A DNA stretch of 64,000 nucleotides from the NCBI GenBank assembly GCA_027627225.1, contig CM051025.1, forward strand, positions 57,103,681 through 57,167,680, written 5' to 3'. A program made the position numbers and the translations under genes. Positions within the stretch are counted from its first letter, which is position 1, and each line of letters starts with the position of its first letter. The stretch is from Congeria kusceri. Its lineage: Eukaryota > Mollusca > Bivalvia > Myida > Dreissenidae. The notes beneath the pieces were generated by a model. That model saw nothing but the letters and a program-made list of their open reading frames with translations, was not told the DNA's origin and ran no database searches. Of the stretch, positions 53,080 through 64,000 are shown in pieces.

Positions 53080-56000
53080 CTGAAAACCAAAGTTACTTTA
53101 AATTAATAAATAACCGTTTGACAAAAAGGATACCGATATACGAAATATATCATGTCAAAATGGGTAGAGATAAGATACCGGTATACGAAATATATCAGAG
53201 CGCGGTGTCAAAATGGGTAGTGATAAGATACCAGTATATGAAATATATCAGAGAGCGGAAAGTTAAATGGGTATTGATAAGATACCGGTATGCAAAATAT
53301 ATCAGAGAGCGGAAGGGTCAAATGGGTAGTGATAAGATACCGTATTGCGAAATATATCAGAGAGCGGTAGGGTCAAAATGGGTAGTGATAAGATACCTGT
53401 ATACGAAATATATCAGAGAGCGGTAGGGTCAAAATTGGTAGAGATAAGATACCGGTATACGAAATATATCAGAGAGCGGTAGGGTCAAAATGGGTAGACA
53501 AGATACCGGTATACGAAATCTATCAGAGAGCGGTAGGGTCAAAATGGGTAGACAAGATACCAGTATACGAAATATATCAGAGAGCGTAAGGTTCAAAATG
53601 GGTAGTGATAAGATACCGGTATATGAAATATATCAGAGAGCGGTAGGGTCAAAATGGGTAGACAAGATACCGGTATACGAAATATATCAGAGAGACATAG
53701 GGTCTAAATAGGTAGTGATAAGATACCGGTATACGAAATATTACTGAGAGCGGTACGGTAAAAATGGGTAGACAAGATACCGGTATACGAAATATATCAG
53801 AGAGCGTAAGGGTCAAAATGGGTAGTGATAAGATACCGGTATACGAAATATTACTGAGAGCGGTATGGTCAAAATGGGTAGAGATAAGATACTGGCATAC
53901 GAAATATATCAGAGAGCGTTAGGGTCCAAATGGGTAGACAAGATACCGGTATACGAAATAGATCAGAGAGCCGTAGGGTCTAAAGAGGTAGTGATAAGAT
54001 ACCGGAATACGCAATATTACTGAGAGCGGTATGGTCAAAATGGGTAGACAAGATACCAGCATACGAAATATATCAGAGAGCGTTAGGGTCCAAATGGGTA
54101 GAGATAAGATACCGGCATACGAAATATATCAGAGAGCGTTAGGGTCCAAACGGGTAGACAAGATACCGGCATACGAAATATATCAGAGAGCGTTAGGGTC
54201 CAAATGGGTAGTGATAAGATACCGGCATACGAAATATATCAGAGAGCGTTAGGGTCCAAATGGGTAGACAAGATACCGGCATACGAAATATATCAGAGAG
54301 CATTAGGGTCCAAATGGGTAGTGATAAGATACCGGCATACGAAATATATCAGAGAGCATTAGGGTCCAAATGGGTAGTGATCAGATATCGGCATACGAAA
54401 TATATCAGAGAGCGTTAGGGTCCAAATGGGTAGACAAGATACCGGCATACGAAATATATCAGAGAGCGTTAGGGTCCAAATGGGTAGTGATAAGATACCG
54501 GCATACGAAATATATCAGAGAGCGTTAGGGTCCAAATGGGTAGTGATAAGATACCGGCATACGAAATATATCAGAGAGCGTTAGGATCCAAATGGGTAGT
54601 GATAAGATACCGGCATACGAAATCTATCCGAGAGCGTTAGGGTCCAAATGGGTAGAGATAAGATACCGGCATACGAAATATATCAGAGAGCGTTAGGGTC
54701 CAAATGGGTAGACAAGATACTGGTATACCATATATATCAGAGAGCCGTAGGGTTCAAATGGGTAGACAAGATACCGGTATACCATATATATCAGAGAGCC
54801 GTAGGGTCCAAATGGGTAGACAAGATACCGGCATACGAAATATATCAGAGAGCCGTAGGGTCCAAATGGGTAGTGATAAGATACCGGCATACGAAATATA
54901 TCAGAGAGCATTAGGGTCCAAATGGGTAGTGATAAGATACCGGCATACGAAATATATCAGAGAGCGTTAGGGTCCAAATGGGTAGTGATAAGATACTGGC
55001 ATACGAAATATATCCGAGAGCGTTAGGGTCCAAATGGGTAGTGATAAGATACCGGCATACGAAATCTATCCGAGAGCGTTAGGGTCCAAATGGGTAGAGA
55101 TAAGATACCGGCATACGAAATATATCAGAGCGCGTTAGGGTCCAAATGGGTAGACAAGATACCGGTATACCATATATATCAGAGAGCCATAGGGTCCAAA
55201 TGGGTAGACAAGATACCGGTATACCATATATATCAGAGAGCATTAGGGTCCAAATGGGTAGTGATAAGATACCGGCATACGAAATATATCCGAGAGTGTT
55301 AGGGTCCAAATGGGTAGAGATAAGATACCGGCATACGAAATATATCAGAGAGCGTTAGGGTCCAAATGGGTCGAAAAGATACCGGTATACCATATATATC
55401 AGAGAGCCGTATGGTCCAAATGGGTAGACAAGATACCGGCATACAAAATATATCAGAGAGCCGTAGGGTCCAAATGGGTAGTGATAAGATACCGGCATAC
55501 GAAATATATCAGAGAGCGTTATTGTCCAAATGGGTAGTGATAAGATACCGGCATACGAAATATATCAGAGAGCGTTAGGGTCCAAATGGGTAGTGATAAG
55601 ATACCGGCATATGAAATATATCCGAGAGCGTTAGGGTCCAAATGGGTAGTGATAAGATACCGGCATACGAAATATATCAGAGAGCGTTAGGGTCCAAATG
55701 GGTAGAGATAAGATACCGGCATACGAAATATATCAGAGAGCGTTAGGGTCCAAATGGGTAGTGATAAGATACCGGCATACGAAATATATCAGAGAGCGTT
55801 AGGGTCCAAATGGGTAGACAAGATACCGGCATACGAAATATATCAGAGAGCATTAGGGTCCAAATGGGTAGTGATAAGATACCGGCATACGAAATATATC
55901 AGAGAGCATTAGGGTCCAAATGGGTAGTGATAAGATACCGGCATACGAAATATATCAGAGAGCGGTAGGGTCCAAATGGGTAGACAAGATACCGGCATAC

Positions 56001-59000
56001 GAAATATATCAGAGAGCGTTAGGGTCCAAATGGGTAGTGATAAGATACCGGCATACGAAATATATCAGAGAGCGTTAGGGTCCAAATGGGTAGTGATAAG
56101 ATACCGGCATACGAAATCTATCCGAGAGCGTTAGGATCCAAATGGGTAGTGATAAGATACCGGCATAGGAAATATATCCGAGAGTGTTAGGGTCCGAGTG
56201 GGTAGAGACAAGATACCGGTATACCATATATATCAGAGAGCGGTAGGGTCCGAGTGGGTAGAGACAAGATACCGGTATACCATATATATCAGAGAGCGGT
56301 AGGGTCCGAGTGGGTAGAGACAAGATACCGGTATACCATATATATCAGAGAGCGGTAGGGTCCGAGTGGGTGGAGACAAGATACCGGTATACCATATATA
56401 TCAGAGAGGGTCCAAATGGGTAGTGATAAGATACTGGCATACGAAATATATCCGAGAGCGTTAGGGTCCAAATGGGTAGTGATAAGATACCGGCATACGA
56501 AATCTATCCGAGAGCGTTAGGGTCCAAATGGGTAGAGATAAGATACCGGCATACGAAATATATCAGAGAGCGTTAGGGTCCAAATGGGTAGACAAGATAC
56601 CGGTATACCATATATATCAGAGAGCGTTAGGGTCCAAATGGGTAGACAAGATACCGGTATACCATATATATCAGAGAGCATTAGGGTCCAAATGGGTAGT
56701 GATAAGATACCGGCATACGAAATATATCCGAGAGTGTTAGGGTCCAAATGGGTAGAGATAAGATACCGGCATACGAAATATATCCGAGAGCGTTAGGGTC
56801 CAAATGGGTAGTGATAAGATACCGGCATACGAAATATATCAGAGAGCGTTAGGGTCCAAATGGGTAGAGATAAGATACCGGCATACGAAATATATCAGAG
56901 AGCGTTAGGGTCCAAATGGGTAGACAAGATACCTGTATACCATATATATCAGAGAGCCGTAGGGTCCAAATGGGTAGACAAGATACAGGTATACCATATA
57001 TATCAGAGAGCCGTAGGGTCCAAATGGGTAGTGATAAGATACCGGCATACGAAATATATCCGAGAGCGTAGGGTCCAAGTGGGTAGAGGCAATCTATCAG
57101 AGAGCGGTAGGGTCCGAGTGGGTAGAGGCAATCTATCAGAGAGCGGTAGGGTCCAAGTGGATAGAGATAAGATACCGGTATTACTGAGAGCGGTAGGGTC
57201 CAACAGGGTAGAGGCAATCTATCAGAGAGCCGTAGGGTCCAAGTGGGTAGAGGCAATCTATAAGAGAGCGGTAGGGTCCAAGTGGGTAGAGATAAGATAC
57301 CGGTATTACTTTGAGCGGTAGGGTCCAAGTGGGTAGAGGCAATATATCAGAGAGCGGTAGGGTCCAAGTGGGTAGAGGCAATCTATCAGAGAGCGGTAGG
57401 GTCCAAGTGGGTAGAGGCAATCTATCAGAGAGCGGTAGGGTCCAAGTGGATAGAGGCAATCTATCAGAGAGCGGTAGGGTCCAAGTGGGTAGAGATAAGA
57501 TACAGGTATACCATATATATCAGAGAGCGTTAGGGTCCGAGTGGGTAGAGACAAGATACCGGTATACCATATATATCAGAGAGCGTTAGGGTCCAAGTGG
57601 GTAGAGACAAGATACCGGTATACCATATATATCAGAGAGCGGTAGGGTCCAAGTGGGTAGAGACAAGATAACGGTATACCATATATATCAGAGAGCGGTA
57701 GGGTCCAAGTGGGTAGAGACAAGATACCGGTATACCGTATATATCAGAGAGCGGTAGGGTCCAAGTGGGTAGAGACAAGATACCGGTATATCATATATAT
57801 CAGAGAGCGGTAGGGTCCAAGTGGGTAGAGACAAGATACCGGTATACAATATATATCGGAGAGCGGTAGGGTCCGAGTGGGTAGGGACAAGATACCGGTA
57901 TACCATATCAGAGAGCGATCGGGTCCGAGTGGGTAGAGACAAGATAACGGTATACCATATATATCAGAGAGCGATAGGGTCCGAGTGGGTAGAGACAAGA
58001 TACCGGTATACCATATATATCAGAGAGCGGTAGGGTCCAAGTGGGTAGAGAGAAGATACCAGTATACCATATATATCAGAGAGCGGTAGGGTCCGAGTGG
58101 GTAGAGACAAGATACCGGTATACCATATATATCAGAGAGCGGTAGGGTCCGAGTGGGTAGAGACAAGATACCGGTATACCATATATATCAGAGAGCGGTA
58201 GGGTCCGAGTGGGTAGAGACAAGATACCGGTATACCATATATATCAGAGAGCGGTAGGGTCCGAGTGGGTAGAGACAAGATACCGGTATACCATATATAT
58301 CAGAGAGCGATAGGGTCCGTGTGGGTAGAGACAAGATACCGGTATACCATATATATCAGAGAGCGGTTTGGTCCAAGTGGGTAGAGATAAGATACCGGTA
58401 TACCATATGTATCAGAGAGCGGTAGGGTCCGAGTGGGTAGAGACTAGATACCGGTATACCATATATATCAGAGAGCGGTAGGGTCCGAGTGGGTAGAGAC
58501 AAGATACCGGTATACCATATATATCAGAGAGCGGTAGGGTCCAAGTGGGAAGAGAAAAGATACTGGTATACCATATATATCAGAGAGCGGTAGGGTCCAA
58601 GTTGGAAGAGAAAAGATACCGGTATACCATATATATCAGAGAGCGGTAGGGTCCGAGTGGGTAGAGATAAGATACCGGTATACCATATATATCAGAGAGC
58701 GGTAGGATACGAGTGGGTAGAGATAAGATACCGGTATACCATATATATCAGAGAGCATTAGGGTCCGAGTGGGTAGAGATAAGATACCGGTATACCATAT
58801 ATATCAGAGAGCGGTAGGTCCGAGTGGGTAGAGACTTGATACCGGTATACCATATATATCAGAGAGCGGTAGGATCCGAGTGGGTAGAGATAAGATACCT
58901 GTATACCATATATATCAGAGAGCGTTAGGGTCCGAGTGGGTAGAGATAAGATACCGGTATACCATGTATATGAGAGAGCGTTAGGGTCCAAGTGGGTAGA

Positions 59001-62000
59001 GAAAAGATACCGGTATACCATATATATCAGAGAGCGTTAGGGTCCAAGTGGGTAGAGACAAGATACCGGTATACCATATATATCAGCGAGCGTTAGGGTC
59101 CAAGTGGGTAGAGACAAGATACCGGTATACCATATATATCAGAGAGCGTTAGGGTCCAAGTGGGTAGAGACAAGATACCGGTATACCATATATATCAGAG
59201 AGCGTTAGGGTCCAAGTGGGTAGAGACAAGATACCGGTATACCATATATATCAGAGAGCGTTAGGGTCCAAGTGGGTAGAGACAAGATACCGGTATACCA
59301 TATATATCAGAGAGCGGTAGGGTCAGAGTGGGTAGAGTCAAGATACCGGTATACCATATATATCAGAGAGCGGTAGAGTCAGAGTGGGTAGAGTCAAGAT
59401 ACCGGTATACCATATATATCAGAGAGCGATAGGGTCCGAGTGGGTAGAGACAAGATACCGGTATACCATATATATCAGAGAGCGATAGGGTCCAAGTGGG
59501 TAGAGACAAGATACCGGTATACCATATATATCAGAGAGCGATAGGGTCCAAGTGGGTAGAGACAAGATACCGGTATACCATATATATCAGTGAGCGGTAG
59601 GGTCCGAGTGGGTAGAGACAAGATACCGGTATACCATATATATCAGAGAGCGGTAGGGTCCGAGTGGGTAGCGACAAGATAACGGTATACCATATATATC
59701 AGACAGCGATGCGGTCCGAGTGGGTAGAGACAAGATACCGGTATACCATATATATCAGAGAGTGGTAGGGTCCAAGTGGGTAGAGACAAGATACCGGTAT
59801 ACCATATATATCAGAGAGCGGTAGGGTCCAAGTGGGTAGAGACAAGATACCGGTATACCATATATATCAGAGAGCGGTAGGGTCCAAGTGGGTAGAGACA
59901 AGATACCGGCATACCATATATATCAGAGAGCGGTAGGGTCCAAGTGGGTAGATACAAGGTACCGGTATACCATATATATCAGAGAGCGGTAGGGTCCAAG
60001 TGGGTAGAGACAAGATACCGGTATACCATATATATCAGAGCGCGGTAGGGTCCAAGTGGGTAGAGACAAGATACCGGTATACCATATATATCAGAGAGCG
60101 GTAGGGTCCAAGTGGGTAGAGACAAGATACCGGTATACCATATATATCAGAGAGCGATAGGGTCCGAGTGGGTAGAGACAAGATACCGGTATACCATTTA
60201 TATCAGAGAGCGATAGGGTCCAAGTGGGTAGAGACAAGATACCGGTATACCATATATATCAGTGAGCGGTAGGGTCCGAGTGGGTAGAGATAAGATAGCG
60301 GTATACCATATATATCAGAGAGCGGTAGGGTCCGAGCGGGTAGAGACAAGATACCGATATACCATATATATCAGACAGCGATAGGGTCCAAGTGGGTAGA
60401 GACAAGATACCGGTATACCATATATATCAGAGAGCGGTAGGGTCCAAGTGGGTAGAGACAAGATACCGGTATACCATATATATCAGAGAGCGGTAGGGTC
60501 CAAGTGGGTAGAGACAAGATACCGGTATACCATATATATCAGAGAGCGGTAGGGTCCAAGTGGGTAGAGACAAGATACCGGTATACCATATATATCAGAG
60601 AGCGGTAGGTCCAAGTGGGTAGATGCAAGGTACCGGTATACCATATATATCAGAGAGCGGTAGGGTCCAAGTGGGTAGAGACAAGATACCGGTATACCAT
60701 ATATATCAGAGAGCGGTAGGGTCCAAGTGGGTAGAGACAAGATACCGGTATACCATATATATCAGAGAGCGGTAGGGTCCAAGTGGGTAGAGACAATATA
60801 CCGGTATACCATATATATCAGAGAGCGGTAGGGTCCAAGTGGGTAGAGACAACATACCGGTATACCATATATATCAGAGAGCGGTAGGGTCCGAGTTGGT
60901 AGAGATAAGATACCGGTATACCATAAATATCAGAGAGCGGTAGAGTCCAAGTGGGTAGAGGCAATATATCAGAGAGCGGTAGGGTCCAAGTGGGTAGAGA
61001 TAAGATACCGGTATACCATATATATCAGAGAGCGGTCGGGTCCGAGTGGGTAGAGACAAGATACCGGTATACCATATATATCAGAGAGCGGTAGGGTCCA
61101 AGTGGGTAGAGATAAGATACCGGTATACCATATATATCAGAGAGCGGTAGGGTCCAAGTGGGTAGAGATATGATACCGGTATACCATATATATCAGAGAG
61201 CGGTAGGGTCCGAGTGGGTAGAGACAAGATACCGGTATACCATATATATCAGAGAGCGGTAGGGTCCGAGTGGGTAGAGACAAGATACCGGTATACCATA
61301 TATATCAGAGAGCGGTAGGGTCCGAGTGGGTAGAGACAAGATACCGGTATACCATATATATCAGAGGGCGGTAGGGTCCAAGTGGGAAGAGAAAAGATAC
61401 CGGTATACCATATATATCAGAGAGCGGTAGGGTCCGAGTGGGTAGAGACAAGATACCGGTATACCATATATATCAGAGAGCGGTAGGGTCCAAGTGGGTA
61501 GAGATAAGATACCGGTATACCATATATATCAGAGGCAACCACTACAATAAACTTTTACTTAAGCGTTTGGACAACAGTGTAAATAATAAATCAATCAGAG
61601 ATCGTTTACGCCAGAAGGGGTAGAAGAATACTCTAACGTTATTGTGAACTTTGATAATTAATGGAGGACATTTTACTGGTGGAGGTGGACCAATAAATAT
61701 TCCATTGCAATATATAGAGTGGTGTAGACATTTAATGTTTATTGATGCACTTACCCGTCAGCGCGTGTTTATTTTGATACTGAATGCCCTTTGATGAATA
61801 CCTAGTCACGTTAAATTAAAAATAAGATTCTTAACAAAGTCCGCTGATTAACGCCTACTATATGCAACATTGAATTTAAACAAGTTCTTTAAAAGCCCGT
61901 CGGTGCATGCCAGTGTAGTTTGTTACCGACTCTCCGCTAATGAATTCTTAGTAGATGCCACAGTCAGATTTTATCTAGGTTTTTAACAAGTCCTACCTGA

Positions 62001-63022
62001 GACCTCCTCGTCCTCTGTGTCTTTCTCGACCGTACCGCCGCTACCAGCCGCTGTACCGTGCTCGTGGGCGTGTTCGTCGTCAAGGTCGTGGTCGTGTGCA
62101 GCAGGCTCTGTGTTTTCATAGTCGGCCTGTTGTTACCGATTGTAAAGAGTCTGACACTCTGAGTATACGGTTAACACAAAAGTTACATAAACTAATTCAT
62201 ATATGCGTTAGGCTCTGTGTTTTATAATCGGTCTGTGTTGTTACCGATTGCTTAAAAGTAAAGATAATCTGGGTATACGGACAGCACATAGTTACTCAGA
62301 TAATTCATACATGCATCTGTGCTTTCATAGCCGGTGTGCGTTTTTACCGATTATAAACCTTGAAGACGATATGTGTATTACGTTAGCATAACGTATCATA
62401 AAACAACTAATGTATATCGCGTATGCGTAAATACAAAAAATTATAAATGCGCCAGAGAATTCTAAACAGCATAGTACAATATTCGTTTGACACGGCCCGT
62501 AAAAACATAACTTTCCTTTACAACTCGTGCAATATAATGATCTCTTCAAAAGGAAACGTACATAGACAATTGGCATTTTTTAAATATTTGTTTTTTAGTT
62601 GCTAATAACACTCACGATAATGACACATTACCGGGTATATAGTTTCTGTGAGCTATGAGGTAACAAATAAAAATATTTCCACGTATAAGTAAAAGTTATA
62701 AAAAGTTATAAAAATAAGTTTTTTGAAAATGACGATGAGGATAAAGATTATGAGGATAAGGGGTAGATGATGATAATGATGATGATGATGATGATAATGA
62801 TGACGATTATGAAGATGTAGAAGATGATGATTTTGATGATGATGATGCTATTTACATAAGATGCAGTTGGCCGCGGTTGCGTCGTCGGACGAGCGACGTA
62901 ATCAACGTTAACACGTAACGTACCGAACGTTTCTGCACCACAGCGGTCTGTTACCTTAAACTCGATATTAAACGTTTGACCTGACTCGGGTACCGTCAAT
63001 TCCTGAGCTATAGTCAGCTTCC
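52706..63022 (-). CDS. 3' end of a gene for a single-pass membrane protein with cadherin-like ectodomain
   Basis: Three exons join in phase on the minus strand: 63,022-62,856, 62,126-61,997 and 53,079-52,706. The visible 222 or so residues are, in order, a beta-sandwich end (KLTIAQELTVPESGQTF.. with 'FKVTDRCGAETFGTLRVNV', cadherin-like or CADG-like) and a Thr/Pro linker. An Asp/Glu/His-rich stalk follows (HDHDLDDEHAHEHG), then a Gly-flanked transmembrane helix (about 20 Ile/Val/Ala residues), a basic KKKYK stop-transfer and a tail with repeated ESPK/ETPKP motifs ending in PRKK. The sandwich end and lone helix fit a type I protein. More exons must lie beyond 64,000. I do not recognise the gene. 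Confidence 0.8.
53128..61534. repeat. 8.4-kb minisatellite, 56-bp unit, about 150 copies
   Basis: A representative unit holds gataccggtatacca, tatatatcagagagcggta and gggtccaagtgggtagaga. Zones: 53,128-54,030 (aaaatggg, gtatacgaaat); 54,031-56,190 and 56,408-57,070 (ccaaatggg, gcatacgaaat); 56,191-56,407 and 57,481-61,534 (ccaagtggg or ccgagtggg, gtataccatat); and 57,071-57,480, where a 39-bp unit lacks the 17-bp gataccggtatacc part. A 54-bp variant (gtagacaagat) is interspersed in the first zones and forms higher-order blocks. The many ORFs on both strands here are artefacts of the unit. The whole array lies in one intron. Confidence 0.98.
61997..62126 (-). CDS. Internal exon: acidic/His-rich juxtamembrane stalk
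   Basis: It encodes 43 residues (ADYENTEPAAHDHDLDDEHA.. to ..DTEDEEVS) plus one base. Acceptor ggtaacaacag, donor GTAGGA. It is GC-richer than its surroundings, and its end phase fits the last exon exactly (VSEGG). Confidence 0.8.
62104..62420 (-). repeat. Tandem duplication of the exon's acceptor border
   Basis: ggctctgtgttttcatagtc (exon start and acceptor, plus-strand reading) recurs at 62,211 (ggctctgtgttttataatcg) and near 62,313 (ctgtgctttcatagccgg), periods 107 and 102. Each is followed by a ttaccgatt block, and the first two by 'gtatacgg' and 'aattcata(t/c)atgc'. The extra copies keep acceptor-like sites but have lost the reading frame. Confidence 0.75.
62745..62850. repeat. (GAT)n-rich microsatellite beside a splice donor
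   Basis: About 100 bp of gatgat/gataat triplets. On the minus strand it begins about 8 bp inside the intron, right after the GTAAAT donor of the cadherin-like exon. Confidence 0.9.
62856..63022 (-). CDS. Internal exon: cadherin-like beta-sandwich end and Thr/Pro linker
   Basis: It encodes 55 residues (KLTIAQELTVPESG.. to ..TTQPRPTASY). The acceptor ttatttccag and the donor GTAAAT fit; the exon enters with two bases of a codon. 'F.V.D..G....G.L.V.V' is the usual final-strand pattern of cadherin-like domains, with a Cys (TDRCGAE) that is less usual. Confidence 0.75.
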
Positions 63023-63655
63023 CTGGAAATAAATAATAAAACTAGACAGTATTCGGACAGCGCAGAACTCCAACTCCACCAAGGCAGGATCCGGATCATG
63101 CTCAGTGGTTTTATCAAACAGGCTATATTCTCACGCAAACAGAACCCAGGCAGTCCGTGGTGAGTTATACGACAAGTAACGACACACTGTGACAATTTTC
63201 CTTATCGGACAATAATAAATCATCCTGTAAAAATATCGGATCTAAACGGTGATCAGGATAACCATAAAAATTTAATCATTTGATATTTGCCCATTTACAA
63301 CCATCCAAGCAAATCCATTCATAACTTTGCGTAAAGTAGCTACAGACTGACAGACAGACACCAGCGAAAACATAACCTCCATGGCGGACGTACACGTATC
63401 ACTTGAGTGCCTACATTTACGAACACGCCGAAATGTTTACAGCGAGATGAGATCTATAAAAACTCTTTACGCGACAATTCTAATCCTTATGGAAGTGCTT
63501 TGTTCACACAAAATGTCACAATAGTCCGCAATAAAAAAAATCATGAGTGTGCAAACGCTAGTGGAAAGAACCTAACTGAGTAGTTTATTATTTCTTCTCA
63601 AGCTGTTATATAGAATTGGTTCAAATTAAAGGAACATGGAAGGTCCATATACATT

Positions 63656-63762
63656 TGAGGCGTGTCGTGGGAAAACCGGGCTTAATGCATGTGCGTAAAG
63701 TGTCGTCCTGGATTAGCCTGTGCGGACATGCATCAAGTCCGGTTTTCCCACGACACGCCTCA
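63656..63762. mobile_element. Palindromic MITE, copy 3 (shortest)
   Basis: tgaggcgtgtcgtgggaaaa at the left and ttttcccacgacacgcctca at the right. The right arm has lost its inner half, leaving 107 bp. The rest of 63,023-64,000 shows no exon that I can support. Confidence 0.88.
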
Positions 63763-64000
63763 ATTTTGTATGCATTCGCATTAGGTTACTCTTGCATTAT
63801 ATTGCATGCCAACGCATAACGTGATTGCATGACGAGAACAAACATTTCAAGTGCAATTCTGTTCTTTTTCTTAAGTAGATTGTCTACCTTGTAAATTTCT
63901 TGTATAACATAATGATAATCAAAATGTTAGGTGGTTATACAGATACTGTTGACTGAAGAAAAGCAATACCCGATAGTTTACTAAAATAATTCAAACCTAA

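Noticed and set aside
52872..53426. 184-residue plus-strand ORF
   Set aside because: It runs antisense over the true membrane-protein exon and into the minisatellite.
53128..61534. Many ORFs of 60-160 residues on both strands with repeated peptides such as DKIPAYEIYQRA
   Set aside because: They are produced by the 56-bp minisatellite, which happens to lack stops in several frames. They have no independent start context and lie in an intron of the opposite-strand gene.
63001..63195. 75-residue minus-strand ORF upstream of the cadherin-like exon
   Set aside because: It overlaps the splice acceptor of the real exon in another frame and has no similarity to an ectodomain.

Overview
The window looks like non-mammalian metazoan nuclear DNA, AT-rich, intron-rich and full of repeats. 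A bivalve mollusc is my best guess, possibly a heterodont such as a dreissenid. That rests on the mix of tRNA-derived SINEs, fold-back elements, 2A-carrying non-LTR elements and an invertebrate AMPA-type receptor; it is inference and not proven here. Nearly all long ORFs outside the retrotransposon are chance or repeat-derived. The real genes are strings of short exons, which I joined by splice sites, codon phase and family similarity.

Layout. (1) 1-16,265 has no convincing host gene. It holds two diverged copies of one segment in direct tandem: A about 1-10,060 and B about 11,120-16,265. They differ by insertions: a SINE and a decayed uncharacterised repeat protein in A, a terminal-inverted-repeat element in B, and a retrotransposon remnant between them. 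(2) 18,661-47,356 (+) is an almost complete ionotropic glutamate receptor gene of AMPA type. Eighteen shared or terminal exons join in phase, and a nineteenth is an alternative last exon. Only the first exon(s), with the signal peptide, is not found. The amino-terminal domain, split ligand-binding domain, M1-M4 pore and tail are all present. The pore has Gln at the Q/R position, and two alternative last exons (45,799 and 47,312) give different C-termini. (3) The intron 27,243-34,445 carries a nearly intact APE-type non-LTR retrotransposon in sense orientation. Its ORF1 begins with a leader ending in a canonical 2A ribosome-skipping motif. (4) 47,357-52,700 is non-genic, with tandem repeats, a SINE with a 14-bp target-site duplication and other dispersed repeats. 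(5) 52,706-63,022 (-) is the 3' end of a gene for a single-pass membrane protein. Three in-phase exons encode a cadherin-like strand region, an acidic/His-rich stalk, a transmembrane helix and a basic Ser/Pro/Lys tail. Its last intron is almost entirely an 8.4-kb, 56-bp-period minisatellite of about 150 units.

The pattern I find most unusual runs across both genes. Short tandem duplications are anchored on exon-intron borders, leaving decayed 'ghost' copies of splice sites beside the live one (27,233-27,660; 34,446-35,305; 62,104-62,420). A decayed minisatellite also begins 18 bp after one of the receptor's stop codons.
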